From contig NC_135553.1 of the NCBI RefSeq assembly GCF_964340395.1, forward strand, positions 21,124,449-21,188,448: a stretch of DNA of 64,000 nucleotides, in the 5' to 3' direction. Both the position numbers and the translations under genes were made by a program. Below the pieces are notes generated by a model. It saw only the letters and a program-made list of their open reading frames with translations. It was not told the DNA's origin and did no database searches. Each line of letters opens with the position of its first letter. The stretch's first letter is position 1. This DNA comes from Glandiceps talaboti. Its lineage: Eukaryota; Hemichordata; Enteropneusta; Spengelidae. Shown piece after piece: positions 13,309 through 25,514 of the stretch.

Positions 13309-13379
13309 TGGTCAGTTACTTATGAGAAAGACATTTTATCTGTTAATTAGTAGTCTATATTATCTGTAGAAAGTGTAGT

Positions 13380-13620
13380 GACAAGTTTAAATCTTGAGAG
13401 AAAACTTGGTTTTGAATGTGTCACCATGTTAAAACTAGTGTCATTTTTTGATCCGAGAACCACAATTGATTCACTGAAAATTTTTAAAATACCATTAATT
13501 AGACATTGTACATCTTAATCAGTGGTCGGTTGATCTTATCCCTAAGTACAGCAGTTACACTAACAGGTTGAAATTGTGGTTGCCATTGAGGGTGCCGATT
13601 TTTGTGTGTGGACCCAAAAA
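13380..13620. repeat. dispersed repeat, inverted copy at 39555-39770
   Basis: The motifs TTGCCATTGAGGGTGCCGAT, TGTGGACCCAAAAAT and TTAGACATTGTACA recur in reverse complement near 39560-39770. A short related end, GGGTGCGGACCCAAAAAT, also lies near 27637. Between 13620 and 14400 I see nothing else supportable. Confidence 0.55.
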
Positions 13621-14399
13621 TGTTCCCAAAATTTGCAGCTATTGCAGCTTAAAAAGGCACAATCATGACTACAAACAGAACACTGAATGTGTATTCATAC
13701 ATTGTGATCCATTTGAATTAAGTCAAGTCTGTCGTCTCTACCCCTTTTTTTCTTAGCTGACAAAGGATTGGTTTGTATTTATACATCTGTTGACTAGAAG
13801 TTAGAATATTGGAGGGGGCCAGAGCCTCGGGATACTGTCATAGTTCGATCCATAGATTTATATCACACAAGTATACATGCTGTTGCTATTCTAGTAATTT
13901 GTAATTATAAAAGACCAACGTTGTATCATTCCAACTAGAAATAAAAGCAAGATACTCATACCTCTACTATTCTACGTGGTCACAACTTGTTTCTGTGATT
14001 TCATACTGAATCAAAGGTCCATCATTATTCTTATTATTCTCCAACAGAGCAAAACCTGGGATGATACTGCTGTAATAAACCCCATCAATGCCACTGCTCT
14101 TTTAAATCGACCACCCACAGAGTTTTAGAAATGTAATTATCTTTCTAATCCTTGCATTTCGACCACAACAAAATCAATGTATTTCTTTTTCTTCTTTTTT
14201 TATTTCGACCACCAAATATAACCATCAGTTGGGGAAGCTTTATTTTTATGAATCCTAAATAAAAATGAAGAAACTTAAAATGACTGGCAAAGAGAAAACT
14301 GATTAGAATGTTTGACTCACTCATGTCTTGCAATTCAACCAGCAAAATTGCAAATTAATACATAAATCAAGTAATTCGATCACTTAAAATCTGGCCGAA

Positions 14400-15490
14400 T
14401 TGATGGGATTATTGTAGTACATTGGGTTCCATTTGTCTTTCTGTTCATCCATACATGTGTCAGTGCATATGTACCTTTCTCTCTTGACAGGTAAAGACCA
14501 AATCTATTGAAACTTGGTACATACGATAGTGGGCATATACATAGAGGTATATATATATGGTATATATGATATAGATGTATTTAACACAACCAAACCTGGT
14601 CAGTCGTGCTATAGACATGATGACATGGATATGTGTGTGCGTGTGCGTGTATAAACAACTTTGTCAAATAACACCAGACCGACTGCCTTGGTATTTGATG
14701 GTGACATTACTTGGGGTGTGTAGATGGAAAATGGTCTGTTCAAATGAAAATGATTGCATCAGAGATGTGCGTTTTGGGTAAAAAAATGTGATTTTTGGTT
14801 TGGAAACCCTCGAAAAGTTCTGAGCAGATTGGTCTGAAATTTGATGGGGATGTTCATACGCATGTGTTGGATTGTACATAACATGGTGATTCTGTCAGTG
14901 ATATGCAAATTAGGTCTAAAACTGTGTCTTTTTGGTAAAAAAAATTACTCAAATTTTGGAGGGATATTTCTAGGACGTGTAGGAGAATTATTCTAGACAT
15001 GATCCTATTAATGATATGCAAATTAGGTCTATAAATGTGAATTTTGGTCTCAAAATACCAAAATTGTGTAGGCAAGAGCCTAAACATTCAAAAATGTATG
15101 TAAGTGTGCCTAGCAACATGACCACGCCCATAGCAACAACAGATAATGACGTATATTGTAACGTTAACAATATGGATGGATAGATAAGTGAATAAACATT
15201 TATAAATTAGACACGTGTGCCTAGCAACAAGACGATGGCTATAGCAACTATGAAACGATGTATATTGCAAAGATGAACATATTAGGAGCAACAACACCAT
15301 GTCCATAACAACAGCCAAATGATAGCATATCAATTACAACTTAAGTACTGGGATGGCTAGGCAAGTGGAGAACATCCCAAAAGTGAATACATATATACCT
15401 AACGACAATACCACGGCCATAGCAACAGCCAAAGTTAACAGCAGAGATGAATAGACATAAAGACGGACATTGTAAAAAAAATAACACAAA
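14400..15490. repeat. dispersed repeat rich in 'CCATAGCAAC' units
   Basis: The front half holds several copies of GATATGCAAATTAGGTCTA and GTGTCTTTTTGG. The back half has diverged units of about 100 bp, each with GACCACGCCCATAGCAAC or a variant. The same two-part layout recurs at 61400-62570. It looks like an old interspersed repeat; class not determined. Confidence 0.65.
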
Positions 15491-15852
15491 CTGTACAGTT
15501 GTGCTACAGTGCCAATGGCGATATGTTTAATGTAATTGAATCATTTACATAATTAATAATTTTTGTTATTGGGCAATATAATAATACATGCTTCAAATTT
15601 CGTATGATTTGTTGCATACATTGACAATGACAACGCACGTGTCCTATATCTGTAAAATTCATACATCAAGTTACACATACGTTGATGAGAACAACAGGTA
15701 TACGAACACAAATCTTTACAGACAGCATTAGATTTACATCTGATTAGTTTTGCTAAATGACAGATATTTATAAAGAAACATGGTTTTTGTTTTTACTATA
15801 TAACCTAGGTAGCTGTATGACTAAATATTTGTGTTTTGTTTGGACTAGTTTA

Positions 15853-15992
15853 GACTCGAAGGACAGCACTACCACTCTGCTATCCTAACTGACATTTTGA
15901 CATTTCGTTATCCTTCCTCAAGCGAAATTCAAATTATCAAAATGTCAGTTATAGGATAGCAAACAGAGTGTAGTATTAGTCCTTTGAGTCTG
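15853..15992. mobile_element. foldback (MITE-like) element, about 140 bp
   Basis: The arm AGACTCGAAGGAC...CTATCCTAACTGACATTTTG is inverted as CAAAATGTCAGTTATAGGATAG...GTCCTTTGAGTCT. No clear target duplication was found. The rest of 15490-18550 is intergenic with diverged dispersed repeats (for example 16400-16960 and 17040-17300) and no supportable gene. Confidence 0.65.
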
Positions 15993-18553
15993 CGTGTAGG
16001 CTAGGACTAGTTTCGTTTTATTTCTGGCGATTCCAGGTCTGTTTTACATTTTCAAGATAGTTTAATAATAAGTGTGCACATTTTTACACCAGTCCTTACA
16101 CAAATCGTACATTGGCTACACTTCGAGAAAACAATATAACATGATGGTTGTATTATAGCATATTGTATAATCCCAAGTCAAAATGCTATGTAAGATTTTA
16201 GGGATTTTTCCATCGACTATTTCTTATTTTCAAGGCAAAGCATTAGCCAGAATTTCACAATCATTAACGATTATTAATTGCCATCAAATTACGGTAGTGC
16301 TGTTTGCCAAAAGCTATTGACTGAAACACTACATAGCACGCCCTTACAAGTATGTTTTGTGCAATAAGAGAACCTTCTGTAATGTAAGGTTATAGTATAA
16401 CTACCAATGTCTGTCTGTCTGTCTGTGTTGTCGGCAGACTCAATTCAAACACAAACCAAATTTGATACATGTACACCTTTAGACTAATGTCTAGAACTGA
16501 TTAGATTTTAGTAAACATACTGTGAATATTAATGTGGTATTTGCATAAAATATTAAAGGATTATAGGATGTCCACCTATATCTCTGAAATGTATGAGTTA
16601 ATGTAAACCAAACTTGGCACAGATGTCAGATACTATACAGTGAGCATATGCACTTTGATTGTCCGACCTTCGCGATAATAACCGAATAATGGCCATATTT
16701 GTTATAAAAATTCAGAATATGAATGAGTAAGTTGAAATGCTTGGAGTATATGTCTTCAACGAAGACTTGTTTGGTGCATACGTTGACGATAACAAAACAA
16801 AAATGTCCTACAAAGTTTCAAATTTCATGTAATTTGGTACATACATTGATGATTACAAAGTGCACTTGCCCTATATATCCTATCCAGTCTTTTGATTTAA
16901 CGTTTCATTCGCAGTTAATTTTTGATGATGTCAATTTCGAAGCATTGTAATATCTGATATAAAATATTACCTTCATCATATTTTGCATACATTATGCATT
17001 TGTTTTCTACCAACCCCTCCAAGAGGGTGCTATTACAATGGCTCTGTCCATCCGTCTGTGTGTGCGTCTACGATATGTCATTTCTCTGGAGTACTGTACT
17101 ATGGGGCCAATTTTTTTTTTAAAGGTAAAACATGGAGAGATCAGCCAAGTGTCTACCCCATATTATCATGTGCAAGCTATCTTTTAAGAAATTGACCTTT
17201 GATCTCGACCTTTGATCTTCAGGGTCAATTATCAAAACTACTTAGTGGTCTGAGCTTGAAGGTAGAATTCGCCTCAGGTACAAATTTTGCTAAAAAGTCA
17301 AAGTGCTTAAAAACTGTCCAAACTTTGCCACAGGTACCGGAAATTTGCTTCTTGTTCTTTTGAATAATGAAAGAAATTCGGGGTCCACTGTCGTCTTTTA
17401 GAATTAAAACGCATTGACTATTTATCAATAGAAATTGCAATGTCTTTTGATTGGACCTTTCCTCTAATGCTACATAGCTCTGCCGAACAACCATTTTCAC
17501 ATAATATAGATTTTTATTAGTGCTAATCCTAAGTGGGCCTTTAACATACTACATGTATACGGCGGGTTTATTAGATTCTAAAATTGCTTAATTTTGATCA
17601 CATTTTCACTTCTATTTTTAAAAATCCCCCCATTTTTTCTTTCTTTCTTTAGTGATTTAAACTGAGAATGGGGTTGAGATTTCTTGTACAAAATAACAGC
17701 AAAAGTTCAACCCTTATTTTCCAATGTGCATATTAAGATAAAACCCAGTAATAGTCAGAATTATGAAATGGTCGATTAAAATGAAATGTCTGTGGAATAT
17801 TTGAGCTTCATCAAAACTGAGCAACATATGTGATATTGAAATGGAATACTTGCATGAATTGGGGGTAGATGTGTCTTATTCAATTATGTCATGCCCCATG
17901 GTTCACCTAAATCAGTCTAACATGTCAGTTTTCGTATGGAAAGGTTTATCTATATGAAGTGGTGGGGGTAGTCAGTTCTCTAATTGATACAGATTCTTAC
18001 AATGGCATTAATAATTGGTGTCAATTTGTATATATTCAAGTCTGGTAATTGGGCATACACTAGGTTGTTGATATCTATAACTGCAAATCTCAAACAGAGT
18101 GTGAATCCCATTGTGAAAAGACTCCTACCGTCAGAATGCATTAATTCATCCCCTCTGGTGAGGTGATATTTCTAAGTGCACTTCATCAAAGCAATTTGAC
18201 AGCGTACCCTGGTATTGCGAAGACTACACACACCACAGGGAAGCATATGATGTTAGAAATACATGCGAACAACCGGTGCTTTGTATATTCTGTATGTAAT
18301 CGTGTTTTTCTGTCTTTCAGCGATGTTTCTATTCATTATCATATACAAGAGAGATGTTTTTATCCTCGGGTAGAAAACAGACTCGCGTTACATGGAAAGA
18401 AGAAAAACTGACACCGTCGTTCAATAATATATATGTAGTACACACTGTACCAACACTTTTGAAATAAAGCTCTGGAATATCAAAATTGAACAGAAAATTC
18501 CCTTAATATATTCATATGAAAAAAAACACGACAGTCTACTTTGCAAGTTGTTC

Positions 18554-18559
18554 TTTATT
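18554..18559 (-). promoter_or_regulatory. poly(A) signal of the FAM181-like gene
   Basis: AATAAA on the - strand (TTTATT on +), 307 bp after the stop codon at 18866. The spacing suits a single-exon gene with a short 3' UTR. Confidence 0.6.
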
Positions 18560-18865
18560 GTGGCAGGATAAGGTACATTCATTTTAAGATTCCCTTCATT
18601 CCGACAAATATCTTAGCCAGAAAAAGTTACAAGTTATTCGGATATTGTAGGTGCATATACAAAGAAAATTAAAGTAAAAATATGAACTGAATGGTTATTG
18701 AAAATGTTCGAATTCACGAGCGAGTTATTGTTGCTTTCCACAAATATATACTTTTTAATTTCTTCGTCGGAAACGGTTATGCCTAGGACTGAAGGCAGCT
18801 GCAGGTAGATGACGAAAGTGTCTTTGGGAAAATATGCATACTATTGAAGTTTTAAAAGCATCTTA

Positions 18866-20110
18866 TTAATATTTATAATACCTTGCTGAAAATGCTGTTG
18901 CGAACGATGGCAGTGTCGAGTCTGGTTTAGTGCAGTCAGGCGGATCGGATACCTCCACATACCGCCGACGGTCTGTTGAATTGTATCTACAGCAATAGTT
19001 ACTGGAGATTAGCGAATCTTTCAATAAAACTTGATGGTTTTCTGTTCTCTCGTCATCGCAATAATTTGTACAATAATCGACGTTCTGATTTATTGCTTCA
19101 TTTCCTATACCTATTAATCCGTTACTAAGAGAATGGAAATTTTGGGGCTCGAAATCCGATGTTAAATTGTATGCTTCGTGGCAGTTTTCAGAAGTTCCAC
19201 TTCTATAGGATATCTGGTTAAGTTTACTATGCAAGGGTTCCATGGTATTAGTTTCCACCAATCCTGAATTTATGCAAGGAATATTATTAGTATCGGCGTA
19301 GCTAGAGTTCGATTGTTTGCAATTAGATAAACTTAAATGAGCCACTGGCGTTAGTTCGTCATCTACGCAAGTACTTTGTTTCATCCTTTGATATTGACTT
19401 GAAGAATATGATGTGACACGAGTGCTGTTTAATCCAAGTGTGTTCTGCCAACTACAAGAATTAGGAACAGTGTATGGATGTACTTTCTCATATGTATCAC
19501 AGCGGTTATGCATCGACAAGGTTTGATTGTGTTCCATTGAATCCCAAGAGTATTGGCTGTCCATAGAAGGGTTACCAAAGTTTCCTACCATCGGTTCGAA
19601 CAATTCAGCGCATTCTTGAGTAGGTAGCTGATAATCGCCTGGATACGTACCTGTCGAGCATACCATAGCATTTCTCGCCACATTTTGTTGATAGGGCGAC
19701 GGAGTGTAGTTCAGTTCATGTCCGCTGCTATCCCAGAACACTGCGTCTGCAATGACGGCAAGGTTATCCTTCAATATCGGCTGACTTCTGTGGCAATTGG
19801 ATGAATCCGCTGGTTTCTTAGGTTTGGCTTTACGCGAATTCCCGCGAATGTATGGCCTGTTTATGTAACGACGACCCTTCGCTCCGTTGAACCAATTCTG
19901 ATGAGATTTCAACTGCTTCTGTAAGTACTTTCTGTGGTTTATATTTCGTTTGCCGTTGCTTGGTTTCTCCAATGCCGACTTGACATTATCTGAAGCACTG
20001 TTGATGAACTTCAACAAGGTGTTATCTGGTTTATCATGATCACCAAGATCATCCACGAATACTCCGCCATTATTAGTGGCGGCAACTTTTATCGCACAGC
20101 CATCCATCAT
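18866..20110 (-). CDS. FAM181-like protein (FAM181A/B family), single exon, 414 aa
   Basis: The N-terminal region (about residues 29-72) has the family's signature: LLKFINSASDNVKSALEK, then INHRKYLQKQLKSHQ. Human FAM181A has MLLNFVNLASSDIKAALDK and VDHRKYLQKQLKRF at the same place. A basic stretch follows (about 78-100). A short hydrophobic/aromatic segment, VIADAVFWDSSG (residues 119-130), lines up with the LPASFWEEP segment of FAM181A, which resembles the TEAD-binding omega loop of YAP. The remaining 280 residues are polar, rich in Asn, Ser, Tyr and Cys, with no recognised domain, and the protein is longer than human FAM181A. Vertebrate FAM181 proteins are reported TEAD interactors. The start is the first of two adjacent Met codons (20108-20110). 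There are no introns in the coding part. A 32-bp array lies about 0.8 kb upstream. Whether it is closer to A or B cannot be told here. Confidence 0.85.
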   Translation of the reverse strand: MMDGCAIKVAATNNGGVFVDDLGDHDKPDNTLLKFINSASDNVKSALEKPSNGKRNINHRKYLQKQLKSHQNWFNGAKGRRYINRPYIRGNSRKAKPKKPADSSNCHRSQPILKDNLAVIADAVFWDSSGHELNYTPSPYQQNVARNAMVCSTGTYPGDYQLPTQECAELFEPMVGNFGNPSMDSQYSWDSMEHNQTLSMHNRCDTYEKVHPYTVPNSCSWQNTLGLNSTRVTSYSSSQYQRMKQSTCVDDELTPVAHLSLSNCKQSNSSYADTNNIPCINSGLVETNTMEPLHSKLNQISYRSGTSENCHEAYNLTSDFEPQNFHSLSNGLIGIGNEAINQNVDYCTNYCDDERTENHQVLLKDSLISSNYCCRYNSTDRRRYVEVSDPPDCTKPDSTLPSFATAFSARYYKY

Positions 20111-20939
20111 GATAATAATAATAATAATAACTTGACGATGCGATTAGGAAATGAGATCCTTTTCCCGAGTTTGCTGATCACCTTTGCAAATGCTACACGT
20201 GTGCGCTTTCAATCAAACAACTGCAGTAGCAGTAGAGTAAGTGAAAAGGGAGAAATATTGAGACAGCTTACAGAGTACATGTAGAAATCTACACCTGGAA
20301 AGCCCCGGGATATGGTAAGTTAGGAAAGTCATTCGCTTTGAAAATGTCAAATTAAAACTGAATAATTAGAATGATGATGTCATTGGCGGTATTGAATATC
20401 ATCTCTGTATGACAGTCGGCGGCTTTATAATATGAATATAATAACGCTCCATGATTCAATTAAATCCCTATGAGCACATCTATAGATGTATTCATACAAT
20501 TGGACCACTTAACTTCTTAAAATTATTTACAAGTGTCGGCATTAATATGTCTGACATTTCTCGCTATCATGTCTTTGTGCGCAATCTCTAAATGAGAGCT
20601 AGACCTAACACCTCTGAGTTCTGTCAATTACATCGACTGTAATTGCGATTCATATTTCATATCGTGGACAGGTTTCGCGTTCACGTTCTACATGGAAATA
20701 AGCTTAAATACTTGGTGAAAGACATTGATTGGGTTCCTTTTCATACGCCTAATACTGTTTCACCTTCCCTTACCAAATTTAACGTGTCACCAAAATAGTG
20801 GCAGAAATAGAATTCCATTTTTAATTTTACTTTATTTTGAAAACACCGAGCTACTCATGTATAATTTAGTGAGCACTGAACTATAGACATTTACTTCTTC
20901 ATTACATGTGCCATACCGGATGTAGGGTAAGAATATATG

Positions 20940-23900
20940 CTGAACTCAGTACCCGATGTAAGCTAAGATCACTGAGTTCAGTACCCGATGTAAGCTAAGA
21001 TCACTGAGCTCAGTACCCGATGTAAGCTGAGATCACTGAGCTCAGTACTCGATGTAAGCTGAGATCACTGAACTCAGTACCCGATGTAAGCTGAGATCAC
21101 TGAGCTCAATAGTACCCGATGTAAGCTAAGATCACTGAGCCCAGTACCCAATCTAAGCTAAGATCACTGAGCTCAGTACCCGATGTAAGCTAAGATCACT
21201 GAGCCCAGTATCCGATGTAAGCTGAGGTCACTAAGCCCAGTACTCGATGTAAGCTAAGATCACTGAGCTCAGTACCCGATCTAAGCTAAGATCACTGAGC
21301 TCAGTACCCGATGTAAGCTGAGATCACTGAGCTCAGTACTCGATGTAAGCTGAGATCACTGAACTCAGTACCCGATGTAAGCTGAGATCACTGAGCTCAG
21401 TACCCGATGTAAGCTGAGATCACTGGGCTCAGTACCCGATGTAAGCTGAGATCACTGAGCTCAGTACCCGATGTAAGCTGAGATCACTGAGCTCAGTACC
21501 CGATGTAAGCTAAGATCACTGAGCTCATCAGTACCCGATGTAAGCTAAGATCACTGAGCTCAGTACCCGATGTAAGCTGAGATCACTGAGCTCAGTACCC
21601 GATGTAAGCTGAGATCACTGAACTCAGTACCCGATGTAAGCTAAGATCACTGAGCTCATCAGTACCCGATGTAAGCTAAGATCACTGAGCTCAGTACTCG
21701 ATGTAAGCTGAGATCACTGAGCTCAGTACCCGATGTAAGCTAAGATCACTGAGCTCAGTACCCGATGTAAGCTAAGATCACTGAGCTCAGTACCCGATGT
21801 AAGCTAAGATCACTGAGCTCAGTACCCGATGTAAGCTGAGATCACTGAGCTCAGTACCCGATGTAAGCTGAAATCACTGAGCTCAGCACCCGATCTAAGC
21901 TGAGATCACTTTGGTTCAGTACACGATCTAAGCTAAGATCACTCAGCTCAGTACCCGATGTAAGCTAAGATCACTGAGCTCAGTACCCGATGTAAGCTGA
22001 GATCACTGAACTCAGTACTCGATGTAAGCTGAGATCACTGAGCTCAGTACCCGATGTAAGCTGAGATCACTGAGCTCAGTACCCGATCTAAGCTAAGATC
22101 ACTGAACTCAGTACCCGATGTAAGCTAAGATCACTGAGCTCAGTACCCGATGTAAGCTAAGATCACTGAGCCCAGTACCCGATGTAAGCTGAGATCACTG
22201 AGCTCAGTACCCGATGTAAGCTGAGATCACTGAGCTCAGTACCCGATCTAAGCTAAGATCACTGAACTCAGTACCCGATGTAAGCTGAGATCACTGAACT
22301 CAGTACCCGATGTAAGCTGAGATCACTGAGCTCAGTACCCGATGTAAGCTGAGATCACTGAGCTCAGTACACGATGTAAGCTGAGATCACTGAACTCAGT
22401 ACCCGATGTAAGATGACATCACTGAGCTCAGTACCCTATGTAAGCTAAGATCACTGAGCTCAGTACCCTATGTAAGCTAAGATCACTGAGCTCAGTACCC
22501 GATGTAAGCTAAGATCACTGAGCTCAGTACTCGATGTAAGCTAAGATCACTGAGCCCAGTACCCGATGTAAGCTAAGATCACTGAGCTCAGCACCCGATG
22601 TAAGCTAAGATCACTGAGCCCAGTACCCGATGTAAGCTAAGATCACTGAGCTCAGCACCCGATGTAAGCTAAGATCACTGAGCCAAGTACCCGATGTAAG
22701 CTAAGATCACTGAGCCAAGTACCCGATGTAAGCTGAGATCACTGAGCTCATCAGTACCCGATGTAAGCTAAGATCACTGAGCTCAGTACCCGATGTAAGC
22801 TAAGATCACTGAGCTCAGTACCCGATGTAAGCTGAGATCACTGAACTCAGTACCCGATGTAAGCTGAGATCACTGAGCTCAGTACTCGATGTAAGCAAAG
22901 ATCACTGAGCTTAGTACCCGATGTAAGCTAAGATCACTGAGCTCATCAGTACCCGATGTAAGCTAAGATCACTGAGCTCAGTACCCGATGTAAGCTGAGA
23001 TCACTGAGCTCAGTACCCGATGTAAGCTAAGATCACTGAGCCAAGTACCCGATGTAAGCTAAGATCACTGAACTCAGTACCCGATGTAAGCTAAGATCAC
23101 TGAGCCAAGTACCCGATGTAAGCTAAGATCACTGAACTCAGTACCCGATGTAAGCTGATGAGATCACTGAGCTCAGTACCCGATGTAAGCTGAGATCACT
23201 GAGCTCAGTACCCGATGTAAGCTGAGATCACTGAGCTCAGTACCCGATGTAAGCTGAGATCACTGAGCTCAGTACCCGATGTAAGCTGAGATCACTGAGC
23301 TCAGTATCCGATGTAAGCTGAGATCACTAAGCCCAGTACCCGATGTAAGCTAAGATCACTGAGCTCAGTACCCGATGTAAGCTAAGACCACTAAGCCCAG
23401 TACCCAATCTAAGCTAAGATCACTGAGCTCAGTACCCGATGTAAGCTAAGATCACTAAGCCCAGTACCCGATGTAAGCTAAGATCACTAAGCCCAGTACC
23501 CGATGTAAGCTAAGATCACTGAAATCAGTACCCGATGTAAGCTAAGATCACTGAGCTCAGTACCCTATGTAAGCTAAGATCACTGAGCCAAGTACCCGAT
23601 GTAAGCTGAGATCACTGAGCTCGATAGTACCCGATGTAAGCTAAGATCACTGAGCCCAGTACCCAATCTAAGCTAAGATCACTGAGCCCACCCGATGTAA
23701 GCTGAGATCACTGAGCCCAGTACCCGATGTAAGCTGAGATCACTGAGCTCAGTACCCGATGTAAGCTGAGATCACTGAGCCCAGTACCCGATGTAAGCTA
23801 AGATCACTGAGCCCAGTACCCGATGTAAGCTAAGATCACTTTGTTCACTACCCGATGTAAGCTAAGATCACTGAGCCCAGTACCCGATGTAAGCTAAGAT

Positions 23901-24280
23901 CACTGAACTCAGTACCCGATGTAAGCTAAGATCACTGAACTCAGTACCCGATGTAAGCTAAGATCACTGAGCTCAGGACCCGATGTAAGCTAAGATCACT
24001 GAGCCAAGTACCCGATGTAAGCTGAGATCACTGAGCTCAGTACCCGATGTAAGCTAAGACCACTAAGCCCAGTACCCGATGTAAGCTAAGATCACTGAGC
24101 TCAGTACCCGATGTAAGCTGAGATCACTGAGTTCAGTACCCGATGTAAGCTGAGATCACTGAGCTCAGTACCCGATGTAAGCTGAGATCACTGAACTCAG
24201 TACCCGATGTAAGCTGAGATCACTGAGCTCAGTACCCGATGTAAGCTAAGATCACTTTGTTCAGTACCCGATCTAAGCTA
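20940..24280. repeat. 32-bp satellite array, about 104 copies
   Basis: The unit contains GATCACTGAGCTCAGTACCC and GATGTAAGCTGA or GATGTAAGCTAA, repeated head to tail for 3.34 kb. Most units carry the 12-bp perfect palindrome ACTGAGCTCAGT. Common variants (ACTGAACTCAGT, ACTGAGCCCAGT, GAGCCAAGT) break it. A few units have insertions such as GAGCTCATCAGT. The array lies upstream of the - strand FAM181-like gene. Confidence 0.98.
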
Positions 24281-24645
24281 GGGCCGATAAAAGATAATGC
24301 AATTTTGTTGATCCACCTAAGAAGTGAACACTTACTTTAATTAGTAATTTAGGGAAGGAAATGTTAACAGTAAATGTAAATGATTTTCTAAAAGGTATTA
24401 ACGCATTAATTATTATTACGGGTCATAGTTAAACACGGATACCCAATAACTTTTATCCCGGACTTTGTTTTCTACTTACAATTGTATTACAGTTTTTTTT
24501 AAAATAAAAAACCCTTGCCTACCATGCTTCGACTTCACACCATTGAAACACTTAGTGATGAAGCTCCTAATATGTCTAATATCTAAATGTTAAATGTCCA
24601 ATCAGAATCGATTATAAAATAACCTGACAGTGTGTGTGCTTTACT

Positions 24646-24740
24646 AGTCTCGGTTACCCAGACTCCCACCGCTGGGGCTCTTCTACGAGACCACCCACTG
24701 ATGAAATCCCAGCGACGAGAGTCTGGGTAACCGAGACTAG
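24646..24740. mobile_element. 95-bp foldback MITE with 9-bp target duplication
   Basis: The arms AGTCTCGGTTACCCAGACTC and GAGTCTGGGTAACCGAGACT are perfect inverted copies. TGCTTTACT lies directly before (24637-24645) and directly after (24741-24749). A 9-bp duplication fits Mutator-like elements. The family also occurs at 11281-11652. Confidence 0.85.
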
Positions 24741-25018
24741 TGCTTTACTGCACATCGTGTTCGCATCGCCTTTCGTAATGACAGTTTTGCATGTTTTAGG
24801 CATTGCAGTGCTACGTACGAAGCATACGATATTTTCACTTCCATTCGTCAAACAACAACAATTATTAGTAGAAAGGGATCTTTTTTTAACGATGAACTTG
24901 GTAAACTAATCTCTATTCTGTCTTGAAATACACGTGTAAGCGTCACGTGATTGGGTTGATAGTTAGATATTCTTGTTAATTTTATTTGTGAGAAAGATTT
25001 CAGATCGTAGAGATGAAT

Positions 25019-25120
25019 AAACACCTCAGACCACTGTAGTCCAGGGTGCGGTATACCTCAGACCACTGTAGTCCCGGGGGCGATACACCTCAGACCACTG
25101 TAGTCCCGGGAGCGGTACCA
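25019..25120. repeat. three tandem copies of a unit of about 36 bp
   Basis: CACCTCAGACCACTGTAGTC with a following CCGGG..CGGTA part occurs three times in a row. Confidence 0.8.
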
Positions 25121-25514
25121 GTGGGCCAGCTCTGGTAGTGAGTGGTGTGGCCAATGCTGGAAACCCCATGCATCCATATACCATTTTAGACCATTACAGG
25201 TTTTTTAAAAGATGAAAGTTTAGACCTAAGTACATATTCCTTAGGAGGCAACATTGTGACACAATGAATGGCAGTTATGATATACAAATTGGCAAAGGAC
25301 AATGCATGGACCACATTTAAGAAAAAGCAAAATGCAAAGTGGACTCCGTTTTAGACTCTTCAGCTCTGCTTCAGCTCGACCCCCCCCCCCAAAGATTTTA
25401 TAGACATTTCAGACCAAAGGGCTATAAAATTAAATGCACCCCAAAGTGTGGCACATATACGTATGCTAAGGAGTACCCCCCCCCCCGAACTTTAGTGGTA
25501 TGAGATAGAACTAA

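Noticed and set aside
16983-18411. Several 60-91-codon frames between UTP6 and the FAM181-like gene
   Set aside because: Short, of non-coding composition, partly in dispersed repeats; none with family motifs or matching splice sites.
20940-24280. Regular short repeats resembling a CRISPR array
   Set aside because: The 32-bp units abut head to tail with no unique spacers, there are no cas genes, and the genome is clearly animal.
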